Assembly: GCF_015244745.1 (NCBI RefSeq)
Contig: NZ_JABCQI010000012.1
Location: forward strand, 19,924 to 83,923
DNA from: Gluconobacter cadivus
GTDB lineage: Bacteria; Pseudomonadota; Alphaproteobacteria; Acetobacterales; Acetobacteraceae
DNA: 64,000 bases
Direction: 5' to 3'
The notes beneath the pieces are model-generated. The model did not search any database, was not told where the DNA came from, and saw only the letters and a program-made list of their open reading frames with translations. This document shows positions 35,913 to 46,827 of this stretch, piece by piece (positions within the stretch are counted from its first letter, which is position 1; each line of letters opens with the position of its first letter). Made by a program: the position numbers and the translations under genes.

Positions 35913-37241
35913 ATGAAGATTTGCCTGACGGGTGACAGTATTCTCTTTCGGCAACTCAACAGCCGCACTGACCCCGGACTGTCGCCCCTTTTCGACATGA
36001 TCCGCGCCTGCGATGTTTCGTTCACCAATCTCGAACTGGTACCGAACGATTTCGTGGGTGATCCAGCCCTTGATATGGGCGGCACGCATTTTGGCGCCTC
36101 ATCCCGGGTTCTGGATGACCTGAAAGAGGCCGGTTTCGACCTTTTTGCAGCGGCAACTAACCACTCGCTGGATTACAGCATCTCCGGCCTGCGCAAGACG
36201 TTGGACGAGCTCAACCGCCGAAATCTGCATCATGCCGGGATCGGCCTTCATCTGGAAGATGCCAGACGCCCCGCCTATTTTACGCATCCTGCAGGTACGG
36301 TCTCCATGCTGTCCTGCACCTCCACCTTTGCCAGAGGGCAGGAAGCAGCCATGCAGACGAGCGCGATGCAGGGACGCCCCGGCATCAATCCGCTACGCTA
36401 CAACACGATGCACCACGTCTCTGCCGATGACATGACATCCCTGAGGGAGATCTACCGGAAGCTCGGATTACAGAGGGTCAAGGACGACAAAATCCAGCTT
36501 GGTTTCGCCTTTCCCGCCCCCGAGGGGGTTCTCGCCTTCGAAAACCTGAATTTTCAGGTCGGTCAGGAAACGAAAGTCAGCACCACCCCGAACCCGACGG
36601 ACACACAGGCCCTGCATCGCTGGATCACAGAAGCACGGATGGTTTCCGATACGGTCATTCTGAGCATTCACGCGCATGAAAGCGGATATAACGCCAACGG
36701 AGAACTGGACGTAGAAATTCCGGCCGATTTTCTCGTAACCGCAGCCCGTCAGGCAATCGACGCCGGTGCGGATATCGTTGCTTGTCACGGACCACATCTG
36801 TTGCGGGGCCTCGAAATTCATAACGGCAAACCGATCTTTTACAGTCTGGGTAATTTTATAGGCCAGAATGAACTCGTGGAGCGCCTCCCGATCGAATCCT
36901 ATATGGCGAACCGCGTAAGTCCGGAGCTAACACCTCATCAGCTTTATAAAGCTCGCAGCAACAACGATGCGAAAGGTTTCCCCGCCGAAAAACGTTTCTG
37001 GGAAACCATCATGCCGATCTGCACTTATCAGAACGGAAAGCTCGAAAGTCTCGAAATCCATCCGATCACACTCGGCCTGGGCCTGGCTGCCCACAGACGC
37101 GGAGTGCCCTCCCTGGCCCACGGCGAGGAAGGGCGAAATATTCTGGAAACATTTGCCACTTTGTCTAGGTCTTTCGGAACCGACTTCCAACAAGCAGGAA
37201 CCGATAATGCGCCGATCCTTCTATGGCGTGCAACAGCCTGA
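35913..37241 (+). CDS. CapA-family protein (metallophosphatase-like; poly-gamma-glutamate CapA/PgsA type)
   Basis: A 442-residue protein with the CapA fold: KICLTGDSILFRQL at the N-terminus, SFTNLELV, DLFAAATNHSLDYSISGL, ILSIHAHE, VACHGPHLLRGLEIHNGKPIFYSLGNFI. These His/Asp/Asn positions are the metallophosphoesterase-like site of the family. No signal peptide or anchor is visible, unlike Bacillus PgsA/CapA, and no capB or capC homologue is present, so capsule synthesis is doubtful. Its context among amide- and glutamate-processing genes suggests a hydrolase acting on a glutamyl or amide compound, but this is speculation. It converges with a LysR gene 22 bases away. Confidence 0.75.
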   Translation: MKICLTGDSILFRQLNSRTDPGLSPLFDMIRACDVSFTNLELVPNDFVGDPALDMGGTHFGASSRVLDDLKEAGFDLFAAATNHSLDYSISGLRKTLDELNRRNLHHAGIGLHLEDARRPAYFTHPAGTVSMLSCTSTFARGQEAAMQTSAMQGRPGINPLRYNTMHHVSADDMTSLREIYRKLGLQRVKDDKIQLGFAFPAPEGVLAFENLNFQVGQETKVSTTPNPTDTQALHRWITEARMVSDTVILSIHAHESGYNANGELDVEIPADFLVTAARQAIDAGADIVACHGPHLLRGLEIHNGKPIFYSLGNFIGQNELVERLPIESYMANRVSPELTPHQLYKARSNNDAKGFPAEKRFWETIMPICTYQNGKLESLEIHPITLGLGLAAHRRGVPSLAHGEEGRNILETFATLSRSFGTDFQQAGTDNAPILLWRATA

Positions 37242-37263
37242 AGGCTCTTCATAACATCCGAAA

Positions 37264-38142
37264 CTACTGAGGAGGCATATTGCTGCGGGATGCCTCTTCC
37301 AGATACCGGATCAGAGCCTTGCAGCCCTCCGTCATTCGGCCGCGTAAGGTCATCACACCGACATCCCGCACGATCTTCTGGTCTCCCAGAGGCAATATAC
37401 GGATATTCGGCACAACACTAACCGCAAAGATATAGGGAACAATCGAACACCCCATATTATTGGCGACCATCTGCAGAATTGTATGAAGATCTTCAGTCTC
37501 GATGACCTCATGGGGAGAAAGCCCCTGCGTCCTGAGAAATCGATCCAGCGTACGCCCCCCAAAAGAACGGCTGTCATAGCGAATAAAAGGCTGGCCTTCG
37601 AGGATCTGTCGCCAGTCTGCGCCTTCGACATGAGCAGGGACGACCATGACATAGTCCTGTTGCACGACAGGATGCCACTGCATGTATGGCATCAACCCAA
37701 AAGGTGGCCGGACGATCAGCGCAGCATCCAGCTCTCCCGCATCCAGACGATCCAGCAAACTCATGGAAGTCCCTGGAACAATCCGTACTTTCAGATCCGG
37801 AAGCTCAAGATGCAACCCCGCAATAGCAGGGGCAAGCAAGCTGGTCTGAGCGGTTGAAATAGCGCCCACCCGCAACAGTTCGGTTTCTGGCTTGAGATGC
37901 GAGGCCCCCCGAAGCGCCTCAAAAGCCGAAAGGATATCTTCGACCTGACATAAGATACGACTCCCCGCTGCCGTCAGAGTTACCGACCTGCCTGTGCGCT
38001 CAAAAAGATCATAGCCAAACTCTTCTTCAAGCCGACGAATCTGAGCACTGATTGCCGACTGCGTCACCCCGATCGCCTTGGCTGTCGCGGCAAAACTCTC
38101 GGTCCGGGCAGCAACGACAAATGTTCTGAGTTCGGGAATCAC
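37264..38142 (-). CDS. LysR-family transcriptional regulator (probable regulator of the TonB-pxp operon)
   Basis: A 292-residue LysR protein: HTH at residues 1-60 (PELRTFVVAARTESFAATAKAI, QSAISAQIRRLEEEFGYDLFERTGR) and an effector domain from about residue 90. It is divergent from the TonB receptor that heads the pxp-acc operon, with a 264-base interval between start codons, so it is the natural candidate regulator of that operon. It is related to the LysR at 34856. The interval shows no single strong dyad that I can assign. Confidence 0.88.
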   Translation of the reverse strand: MIPELRTFVVAARTESFAATAKAIGVTQSAISAQIRRLEEEFGYDLFERTGRSVTLTAAGSRILCQVEDILSAFEALRGASHLKPETELLRVGAISTAQTSLLAPAIAGLHLELPDLKVRIVPGTSMSLLDRLDAGELDAALIVRPPFGLMPYMQWHPVVQQDYVMVVPAHVEGADWRQILEGQPFIRYDSRSFGGRTLDRFLRTQGLSPHEVIETEDLHTILQMVANNMGCSIVPYIFAVSVVPNIRILPLGDQKIVRDVGVMTLRGRMTEGCKALIRYLEEASRSNMPPQ

Positions 38143-38406
38143 GACTCGACAGACAAAAAAATTTTCTCTCGTTTCAGTTTTTACTCATTTTTTTTGTCCG
38201 TTCAAGCGATGCTGTCTTTTCGTCAAACAGGACTCAGCCTTAGGTGCTCGGTTAAATCAATCAGATTCGCCTAGCAAAGCGGCAGAAAAAGAGAGTTTGT
38301 TCCTTAATAAAAACATTTTAGTTGTCGTTTCGTTATGTGTGTGATTTGTTCATGAAAAGCATATATTCGAATGGTCGGCCAACACCGGCTGGCAAAGGGG
38401 ATGCCC

Positions 38407-40908
38407 ATGAGCAAGTGTTTTGGACCCAAGGCTTTCCTAATGTGTGGCGCTGCCTTGAGCTCGCTCGTTTCGCTTTGTCCAACCGCCCAAGCCACGTCTA
38501 CCAGAGTGACGACGCACACACATTCCGCGCACAGACGGGTCACAACCTCGCCTGCAAGGGCCACCACTACCACTTCTGCAAGACCCTCCTCTCGCAGAAC
38601 ATCCATCATTTCAAGGTCGGGTCCAGAAGAGATGCGCGTCACCGGGACGGCCTCTACCGGCCAATCCGTGATGAATCCCTCCACCCCGGTTCACAGTACC
38701 ACACAGGTTACGGTAGTATCCGGCAGCCAGCTTCTGGCCACCGGCCAGACAAACGTCATGCAGGCCCTCGCCCAAGCCTCGGCTTCCATTACGTCTCCGC
38801 CACAATCCGGCGTCGGAAACAGCGGCTTCATTCAAACCATGCAGCTTCGCGGCCAGTCCGCCGACGATACGCTGATCCTCGTCAACGGACATCGTCGCCA
38901 TATCGGTGCGAATTTCAACGCCAATGCCGGTCCGAACTGGGGCACCGAACCCACCGATATTTCCCTGATCCCGATTTCGGCAATCGATCATATCGAAGTC
39001 ATTACCGAAGGCGCGACCGCGCTCTACGGTCAGGATGCTTTAGCAGGTGCGGTCAATATCGTCCTCAAGCAGCGCACGCATGGTGGCTCCATCAATTTCC
39101 AAAACAGCGGCTTTTACGCCGGTGACGGGCAGGCGCTGAACGGTTATGCGGATTGGGCCACAGCACTTGGCAAAAACGGCGGCTATCTCGATCTGGCGGC
39201 GCAGGTTACTCACCAGCTTCCCACCAACCGCAGCGGCCTTTTCGTCGGACAACTCTATCCGGTTGGGGATTCCCGCAACGAAACAGCCAGCCGCGATGTG
39301 CAGCGCGGCCTCGGCATCCCGAAATCGACGCTGGAAACCATCAGCGAAAACATGGCGATCCCGCTGAACGAAAACCTCAGCCTCTACAGCACCTCGACCT
39401 TCAGCCATCGTAAGGCCCATGTGGCCGAAACCTACCGAAGTGCTGGGAACAGCTTGACCAATATCAATCTCTGGCCCAATGGCGCACAGCCCTATATCGG
39501 TATGGACCAGTACGATTTCGAAACAGATAACGGTATCAAGGCGCATAAATTCGGCTTCGCCTGGGACGCCTACGTCAATTACGGTCGTGACGATCAGGCC
39601 TATTCGACCCTCGACAGCAACAACATGTCTCTCGGCGATGCCAGCCCACGCGATTTTTATGACGGCAAAACCATCACTTCAGAGCTTTCGACCGGCATAC
39701 GAGGCTCGCGCTTCTTCAACACGTCATGGTTGCCTAAGCCGATTGCCCTGCGCTTTGGCGGCGAATACCGTCGTGACACCTTCCAGATGACGGAAGGCGA
39801 GGAAGCCTCATGGATCGGCCTCGGCGCAACCGACCATGCCGGTAACGTCCCGCTCGCCGTCACCAATCGCGGACGCGACATCTACGACGGCAACGTCAAC
39901 CTCGATTTCTACGTTACGAAAAAATGGGAATGGTCCCTCGGTGGCCGCGCCACGAGCTACAACCATCTCGCCACCGTCACGACCGGTTCGATCGGAACAC
40001 GCTACAACTTCAACAAACACTGGGCCATCCGCGCCAGCATCAACACCGGTTACCGCCCGCCAACACTGGGTCAGACCTATTATTTCTATAACGCCCCCTT
40101 CGCCAACTACGCCGTGGACCAGCTCCCCAACAGCAGCGCCGCCGCAAAGGCGCTCGGCGCAGGCCATATCAAGGGCGAATATTCCCGCAACTATAGCATC
40201 GGCATCGACGCCACGCCCCTCAAGGACTGGAACGTCACCGCAAACCTGTATTACATCGCCATCAACGACCGTCTGGCCAGCACCACGACCCTCGGCGGCG
40301 CGGGTGTGGCCGATATTCTCGAAGCGTCTGGCCTGAACAACGTCACCTACGCCTCCTATTACACAAACCCCGTCAATACCCAGACCTATGGCGGTGACAT
40401 CGACACTAACTACACCCTGCACACCAAACGCGCCGGAACATTCCGCTTCGACTTCACATTCAACTACTCCGACAACGAAATCCGCAGTCGCAACAAGACA
40501 CCCACTGTACTGGCGAACATGGGCCTGTCCACGTTCAACACCTATGCCGAAGAAATGCTTCTGCACTCCGCGCCGAAGAACCGCGAAAACCTCACGGTCA
40601 ACTGGAATTACGGCAAGTGGAACGTCATGGTGCAGGAACAGCGCTACGGCTCCATCATTTTCCTCGCCAGCCCCACGGCGGCTCCGATGGAACAGCGCCC
40701 GGCTTTCCTGACCAACATGTCCGTCAGCTACAAGATCCTGCCAAAATGGAGCGTCACGGTCGGCGCGAACAACCTGGGCAACAAATATCCGACCCGCGTT
40801 CCCAAGGCGACCGCAGCACCGCTCTTTAACGAATACAAATATGCCTATTACTCACCTTACGGCTTCAACGGTGGCATGTACTATATCCAGACCGGCCTGA
40901 CATTCTGA
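38407..40908 (+). CDS. TonB-dependent outer-membrane receptor heading the pxp operon
   Basis: An 833-residue receptor. The ATG at 38407 is preceded by AAAGGGG with 6-base spacing. A signal peptide (CGAALSSLVSLCPTAQA) is followed by a Thr/Arg-rich linker of about 60 residues, a plug (NVMQALAQASASITS, GFIQTMQLRGQSADDTLILVNGHRR, IDHIEVITEGATALYGQDALAGAVNIVLK) and a barrel ending in YYIQTGLTF. It is clearly paralogous to the receptor at 57644-60217 in the plug and early barrel. It is followed after 26 bases by an MFS gene and then pxpBCA-accBC, so it probably imports the substrate of that pathway, such as an oxoproline-containing or cyclic-amide compound (inference). Confidence 0.9.
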   Translation: MSKCFGPKAFLMCGAALSSLVSLCPTAQATSTRVTTHTHSAHRRVTTSPARATTTTSARPSSRRTSIISRSGPEEMRVTGTASTGQSVMNPSTPVHSTTQVTVVSGSQLLATGQTNVMQALAQASASITSPPQSGVGNSGFIQTMQLRGQSADDTLILVNGHRRHIGANFNANAGPNWGTEPTDISLIPISAIDHIEVITEGATALYGQDALAGAVNIVLKQRTHGGSINFQNSGFYAGDGQALNGYADWATALGKNGGYLDLAAQVTHQLPTNRSGLFVGQLYPVGDSRNETASRDVQRGLGIPKSTLETISENMAIPLNENLSLYSTSTFSHRKAHVAETYRSAGNSLTNINLWPNGAQPYIGMDQYDFETDNGIKAHKFGFAWDAYVNYGRDDQAYSTLDSNNMSLGDASPRDFYDGKTITSELSTGIRGSRFFNTSWLPKPIALRFGGEYRRDTFQMTEGEEASWIGLGATDHAGNVPLAVTNRGRDIYDGNVNLDFYVTKKWEWSLGGRATSYNHLATVTTGSIGTRYNFNKHWAIRASINTGYRPPTLGQTYYFYNAPFANYAVDQLPNSSAAAKALGAGHIKGEYSRNYSIGIDATPLKDWNVTANLYYIAINDRLASTTTLGGAGVADILEASGLNNVTYASYYTNPVNTQTYGGDIDTNYTLHTKRAGTFRFDFTFNYSDNEIRSRNKTPTVLANMGLSTFNTYAEEMLLHSAPKNRENLTVNWNYGKWNVMVQEQRYGSIIFLASPTAAPMEQRPAFLTNMSVSYKILPKWSVTVGANNLGNKYPTRVPKATAAPLFNEYKYAYYSPYGFNGGMYYIQTGLTF

Positions 40909-40934
40909 ACGCGAACGGAAAGAGGCGCAGTTTC

Positions 40935-42176
40935 TTGCAGACAGTTCCAGAAGATCGCCGGCCTTTCCGGTTCGTCATATACGCCCTCACCATCGCCATG
41001 TGCGTGATCTGCTACGGAGACCGGGCCGCCCTGTCCGTAGGCATGCCCCAGATCGCGCATGAATTCGCCCTCACACCCGGGGAGACAGGCTGGGTCCTCT
41101 CCAGCTTCCTCTGGTCGTACTTCATCCTCAACCTGCCCAGCGCGATCCTGCTGGACCGCTTCGGTGTGCGGATCATTGGCGCGGCCGCCGTGGCCCTGTG
41201 GTCGCTCGCCATGATCCTTGGCAGCCTGACCGCCACTGTCCCGGCCTTCATCGCCACCCGCATCCTGCTGGGCATAGGAGAAGCGCCTACCTTCGCACTC
41301 GGCAACAAGGTCGTCCGGGCTTGGGCGCCGTTGCACGAACGTGGACTGATGATGACTGCCTTCATCTGCGGCATCCCCATCGGGCTAGCCTGCGGTGCCG
41401 CCTCGGGCGGATGGCTGATTGCCCATTACGGCTGGCGCCCGGCGTTTTCGCTGCTCGGCGCGCTCGGGCTGGTCTGGTCCGTGGTCTGGCTCCTGACCCA
41501 TCCGCGCCCCGCACGCTGCACACAGGCAACGTCCTTTTCCCTAATCTCGGTGCCGACCCTGTTCCGCTCTTCGGCATTCTGGGGCATCGTGATCGCGCAG
41601 TGCTGCGCCAATTATGCCAACTTCCTGCTGATGTCCTGGCTGCCGATCATCATGCGCCAGACCCTGCATCTCGGCACCGAACAGTCCGGAGCCTATACGG
41701 CCTATTGCTATGTCGGCGCGGCCATCCTCTCGATCACGGCAGGAAAGGTTGGCGAAACGCTCGTTCGCGGATCAAATCTTTCTCTGGGAGGACGCCGCAC
41801 GGTCGTGTGCCTGTATCTCGTTCTCGCCTCCTCCATGGGGTTTCTGCCGCTCTGCGGAACGGCCGCGACCATCATTCCGCTCCTCGCCGTCTCCATGGCC
41901 TTCATGGCAGGCGGAACGGGCGCCAACATGGCCCTTCTGGCGGACCTGCTTGTGGAAGACGAAATCCTCGGCTCCGTGACCGGCCTGACCCTGACCTTCT
42001 CCAACGGCCTCGGCATTCTGGCCCCGGTCATGACAGGATATCTGCTTCAGGCCACCGGCAATTTCCATGGTGTTTTCTACATCACAGGCGTCATTATCCT
42101 GTGCGGCGCGCTGGCCGCTGCCCTCCTTCCCCGGCGGCCGTTCCATGGCCGCTCCCAGCCGGATCAGACTGCATGA
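40935..42176 (+). CDS. MFS transporter, ACS type
   Basis: A 413-residue, roughly 12-segment transporter with the ACS-family motif YGDRAALSVGMPQIAHEF after the first segment and RILLGIGEAPTFALGNKVV in segment 4. The start appears to be TTG at 40935: the next ATG would remove half of the first membrane segment, no in-frame ATG or GTG lies upstream, and AGAGG is 9 bases away. Its stop overlaps pxpB (ATGA), so it is translationally coupled to the oxoprolinase genes and is the probable inner-membrane importer of their substrate. Confidence 0.85.
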   Translation: MQTVPEDRRPFRFVIYALTIAMCVICYGDRAALSVGMPQIAHEFALTPGETGWVLSSFLWSYFILNLPSAILLDRFGVRIIGAAAVALWSLAMILGSLTATVPAFIATRILLGIGEAPTFALGNKVVRAWAPLHERGLMMTAFICGIPIGLACGAASGGWLIAHYGWRPAFSLLGALGLVWSVVWLLTHPRPARCTQATSFSLISVPTLFRSSAFWGIVIAQCCANYANFLLMSWLPIIMRQTLHLGTEQSGAYTAYCYVGAAILSITAGKVGETLVRGSNLSLGGRRTVVCLYLVLASSMGFLPLCGTAATIIPLLAVSMAFMAGGTGANMALLADLLVEDEILGSVTGLTLTFSNGLGILAPVMTGYLLQATGNFHGVFYITGVIILCGALAAALLPRRPFHGRSQPDQTA

Positions 42177-42814
42177 CCCGTATTCATATGGCAGGCGCGG
42201 GCGGCCTCCTGCTGGACGCCGCCGACGGGCCGTTCAGTGACACAACACAGCGCCGCATCTGGGCCACCAGCCGCGAACTGAACACCCGGCCTGACGTCCT
42301 CCAGACAATCCCCGGCGTCAACAACCTTCTCGTCACGTTCGACGCCGTACAGACTGACCCTTCCGTCATGGAAGAGCTGCTCCGGACCGTCTGGACACAG
42401 GCCTCCGCCGAAGAGGTGCCGTCCCGCGAGATCGTGGTGCCGGTCGTCTATGGCGGCGCGTTCGGCGAAGATCTGGCGCTCGTCGCCCGCTTCGCCAACC
42501 TGACGGAAGAGGAAACCATCGACGCCCACATGGCCGGTCGCTACAGCGTCGCCGCCATCGGCGCCATGGCGGGCTTCGTGTACCTGACGGGGCTGGACCC
42601 GCGTCTGGCCATCCCCCGCCGCGACTCCCCGCGTCTGCGGGTGGAGGAAGGGGCTGTGGTCATCGGCGGCGGCCACGCAGGCATGATGCCCTGCACCTCG
42701 CCGTCGGGCTGGCATATCCTCGGCCGGACGGATCTGTGCCTGTTCGACGCCTTCCGTCCCGAACCCGGCCTGCTGCGTCTGGGCGACACCGTCCGTTTTG
42801 TGAGGGCCTCATGA
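42173..42814 (+). CDS. pxpB: 5-oxoprolinase subunit PxpB (KipI family, carboxyltransferase CT_C_D domain)
   Basis: A 213-residue KipI/PxpB-type protein: PGVNNLLVTFD, EIVVPVVYGGAFGEDLALVA, GAMAGFVYLTGLDPRLAIPRR and GMMPCTSPSGWHILGRT are the family signatures. The domain is homologous to one half of the carboxyltransferase domain of urea carboxylase. With PxpA and PxpC it forms the ATP-dependent 5-oxoprolinase described in E. coli and Bacillus. Both ends overlap neighbours by ATGA. The third-position GC bias is stronger than in genes left of 38 kb. Because accB and accC follow in the same operon, a biotin-dependent variant must be considered. Confidence 0.9.
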   Translation: MTRIHMAGAGGLLLDAADGPFSDTTQRRIWATSRELNTRPDVLQTIPGVNNLLVTFDAVQTDPSVMEELLRTVWTQASAEEVPSREIVVPVVYGGAFGEDLALVARFANLTEEETIDAHMAGRYSVAAIGAMAGFVYLTGLDPRLAIPRRDSPRLRVEEGAVVIGGGHAGMMPCTSPSGWHILGRTDLCLFDAFRPEPGLLRLGDTVRFVRAS

Positions 42815-43782
42815 TCGAAATCCTGACCGGCTCCTCCCTCAACACAATTCAGGATTTCGGCCGCCCTCACGCCATGGCCATGGGCGTGGCGCAGGGGGGC
42901 GCCATGGACCGTCTGGCTCTGAGCCACGGCAACCTGCTCCTCGACAATCCCGTGGATGCTGCCGGGATCGAGATCGTATTTTTCCCCTTCCGCGTGCGCT
43001 TTCACACCGAGACGTCCTTTGCCGTCACCGGGGCCGCCTGCCCCGCCACGCTCGACGACCTGAAACTCCCGCGCGACTGGGCCATCACCGCCAGACCCGG
43101 CCAGACCCTGACGCTCCGCGCGCCGGAACAGGGCGCCCGCGCCTATCTGACGCTCCGGGGCGGCCTGGACGTGCCCCCGGTTCTGGGCGCGCGCTCGACG
43201 GATCTCAAAGGCGGCTTCGGCGGCCTTGAGGGGCGCGCCCTTCAGAAAGGCGACCGCCTCTCCTGCCTCCCGGCCTCCACGCTCCGTCTGCCCGCCGCAG
43301 GCTATGGCCTCGCGCGCGCCTGCCCGCTTCCCCCCGCAGACGGCACCCGGATCCGCGTCCTCCCTGCAGCCGAACACGACGTCTTCACGCCCGAAAGCCT
43401 GAAAACCTTCCACGCCGCTTCCTGGACCCTGACCCCCAGCGCAAACCGCATGGGCTATCGGCTCGAAGGGCAGACCCCCCTGAAACTCTCACACCCGCTC
43501 AGCCTGTTTTCCCACGGCATCCTGCCCGGAACCGTTCAGGTGCCGCCCGCGGGCCAGCCGATCATCCAAATGATGGATGCCAATACCTGCGGCGGCTATC
43601 CCAAGATCGCCACCGTAATTGCGCCCGACCTGCGCCTGCTGTCCCAGACAATCGTCGGCGCACCTGTCCATTTCGAAACCATCACGCGCGATGAGGCGGT
43701 GCAGATCATCCGGCAGGCGGCTGCGGATCTGAAGCGCCTTGCCACCGAAATTGCCACACTCCGCACACAGCTCGTTTTCTGA
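42811..43782 (+). CDS. pxpC: 5-oxoprolinase subunit PxpC (KipA family, carboxyltransferase CT_A_B domain)
   Basis: A 323-residue KipA/PxpC-type protein. It starts MIEILTGSSLNTIQDFGR and has GVAQGGAMDRLALSHGN, RAYLTLRGGLDVPPVLGARSTD, NRMGYRLEG and PAGQPIIQMMDANTCGGYPK, all family features. It is homologous to the second half of the urea-carboxylase carboxyltransferase domain and pairs with PxpB. The ATG overlaps the pxpB stop by 4 bases. The longer open frame to 42736 is a shadow inside pxpB. Confidence 0.9.
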   Translation: MIEILTGSSLNTIQDFGRPHAMAMGVAQGGAMDRLALSHGNLLLDNPVDAAGIEIVFFPFRVRFHTETSFAVTGAACPATLDDLKLPRDWAITARPGQTLTLRAPEQGARAYLTLRGGLDVPPVLGARSTDLKGGFGGLEGRALQKGDRLSCLPASTLRLPAAGYGLARACPLPPADGTRIRVLPAAEHDVFTPESLKTFHAASWTLTPSANRMGYRLEGQTPLKLSHPLSLFSHGILPGTVQVPPAGQPIIQMMDANTCGGYPKIATVIAPDLRLLSQTIVGAPVHFETITRDEAVQIIRQAAADLKRLATEIATLRTQLVF

Positions 43783-43816
43783 TGCCCTGTTATTTCATGT
43801 CCGGGAGTTCCAAACC

Positions 43817-44581
43817 ATGACCGCCAAAACCATCGACCTGAACGCCGATCTGGGCGAGAGCTTCGGCCATTACACAATGGGCAATGACAGCGCGATGCTG
43901 GACATCGTGACCTCTGCTAACGTCGCCTGCGGCTTTCACGGCGGCGACCCGGAAGTCATGGCCGAGACCTTCCGCATCGCACGCGAAAAAGGCGTCTCCG
44001 TCGGCTCCCATCCCGGCTTCCCGGACCTGTGGGGCTTCGGACGCCGCGTCATGCCCTTCACCCCCGCCCAGATCGAACGGATCGTGGCCTATCAGATGGG
44101 CGCGGCCCAGGCCCTCGCCACCTATTCCGGCCACCGCATGACCTACATGAAAACCCATGGCGCGCTGGGCAACCTAACCGAACGCGATCCCGCCGTTGCC
44201 GAAGCCATCGTCAATGCGGTCAAGGCCGTGGACCCGAACCTCCCCATCATGGCCATCGCCCTGAGCCATCTGGACCGCATCGGACGCGAGCGGGGCCTGA
44301 CCGTATTCTCGGAAATCTTCGCGGACCGCGCCTATACGGAAGACGGACATCTCGTCTCGCGCAAGGAACCGGGTGCGGTCCTGCATGATGCCGATTTCGC
44401 GGCCGCCCGCGCCGTGCGGATGGTGCAGGCCGGCGCCATCGAAACCATCTCCGGCAAAATGCTGCCGACCCGCATTGATACGATCTGCGTGCATGGGGAC
44501 AACGCAGAATCCGTGGACGTCGCCCGCAAGGTCCGCGCGGGCTTCGAAGCCGCGGGCATCACGTTGCGCCCCCTGACCTGA
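43817..44581 (+). CDS. pxpA: 5-oxoprolinase subunit PxpA (LamB/YcsF family)
   Basis: A 254-residue LamB/YcsF protein: IDLNADLGESFGHYTMGNDS, SANVACGFHGGDPEVM, GSHPGFPDLWGFGRR, MTYMKTHGALGN, SEIFADRAYTEDGHLVSR and ICVHGDNAESV contain the conserved Asp/His/Lys residues of the family. It is the hydrolytic or lactam-binding subunit of the PxpABC 5-oxoprolinase. GGGAG is 9 bases before the ATG at 43817. It lies between pxpC (34 bases) and accB (25 bases), one continuous transcript. Confidence 0.92.
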   Translation: MTAKTIDLNADLGESFGHYTMGNDSAMLDIVTSANVACGFHGGDPEVMAETFRIAREKGVSVGSHPGFPDLWGFGRRVMPFTPAQIERIVAYQMGAAQALATYSGHRMTYMKTHGALGNLTERDPAVAEAIVNAVKAVDPNLPIMAIALSHLDRIGRERGLTVFSEIFADRAYTEDGHLVSRKEPGAVLHDADFAAARAVRMVQAGAIETISGKMLPTRIDTICVHGDNAESVDVARKVRAGFEAAGITLRPLT

Positions 44582-44606
44582 AGCAGACCGGAAAGCCAAT
44601 CGCCCC

Positions 44607-45051
44607 ATGATCCCCGATCTCAAGATCCTCGACGCCCTGATGGCCCGGATGCAGGCGCTGGGCATTACCGAACTCGACTATTCCCGCGACGGCGAGCACA
44701 TCCGTCTGGTGCGCGGCGCACAGGACAGCAGCCCCCAGCCGACCAGCCCGGCCCCGGCGGCCGCAGCCTCCACGCTTCCTGTCCTCGAAAAAGCCTCCGC
44801 TCCGGCCAAAACCGAAATCACGATCGACGCCCCCATGCACGGCCAGTTCTACGCCTCTCCGGCCCCGGATGCGCCGCCTTTCGTCAAGCCGGGCGACATC
44901 GTGGCGGAAGGACAGCCGCTCTATATTCTCGAAGTCATGAAAACGCTCTCGCGCATCGAGGCCGAATTTCCCTGCCGGATTGTGGCCGTACTCGTCGCAA
45001 ATGCCGACGCCGTCTCCCCCGGAACACCGCTCTTCACCGTGGAACCACTCG

Positions 45052-45059
<8 letters not shown>
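44607..45059 (+). CDS. accB: Biotin carboxyl carrier protein (AccB-like) of the pxp operon
   Basis: A 150-residue BCCP: an N-terminal helix-strand region (LKILDALMARMQALGITELD), a Pro/Ala-rich linker at residues 41-70, and a C-terminal biotinyl domain from about residue 73 (DAPMHGQFYASPAPDAPPFV) with the biotin-accepting EVMK followed by the second half of the fold. It carries carboxybiotin between a biotin carboxylase and a carboxyltransferase. No accA or accD is nearby, so it is more likely dedicated to the PxpB/PxpC partner than to fatty-acid synthesis. It overlaps accC by 8 bases. Confidence 0.9.
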
Positions 45060-46418
<1,359 letters not shown>

Positions 46419-46422
<4 letters not shown>

Positions 46423-46817
46423 CTTTTCTTGAAGACCTTCTGAACGACCTTCCCGAACTGGTTGGCCGGATGAGACATCACGATGTCCGTCATGTTTCTC
46501 TGAAAAACGGGACAGGCGCGCTTGCCCTGACACTGTCGGAGAACCCCGGTCAGACGCCCCCGGCGCACCCTATCGCCCCACCCGCAAAAGCGGAAAACAC
46601 GCCCGTTCCCAGCCCCGAAATGGGCGTGTTCCGCTCAAACGACCTGGACGAAAAACACCCGGTTCGCTCCGGCGAGATCGTGGGATTTGTCGAGGCAGGT
46701 GCCCTTCGCCTGCCCGTTACGGCCACGGCAGACGGCACGCTCGGCCCCGCGCTGATCGGGGATGGCTGTGTCGTGGGCTATCATGACGTGCTCTTCCGGA
46801 TTCACCCGGATGGCTGA
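46419..46817 (+). CDS. BCCP-like protein lacking the biotinylation lysine
   Basis: A 132-residue protein with the architecture of the preceding BCCP: an N-terminal region (LEDLLNDLPELVGRMRHHDV, RHVSLKNGTGALALTL), a Pro-rich linker (residues 45-66) and a C-terminal barrel-like domain starting EMGVF, then HPVRSGEIVGFVEAGALRLP, DGTLGPALIGDGCVVGYHDV, LFRI. Compared with AccB the segment that carries EVMK is shortened and no MKM-like hairpin exists, so biotin or lipoate cannot be attached at the usual place. ATGA overlap with accC shows coupling. It may be a structural or regulatory subunit of the carboxylase complex. I know of no assigned function. Confidence 0.75.
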
Positions 46818-46827
46818 GACGCTGCGT

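Noticed and set aside
38143..38406. Possible riboswitch ahead of the TonB receptor
   Set aside because: The 264-base leader shows no recognisable cobalamin, TPP or other riboswitch core; only ordinary promoter-like sequence could be seen.
41198..42172. 5' part of a 538-codon frame that ends as pxpB
   Set aside because: The upstream 325 codons overlap the MFS gene in another frame and are Arg/Pro-rich; the true pxpB starts at 42173.
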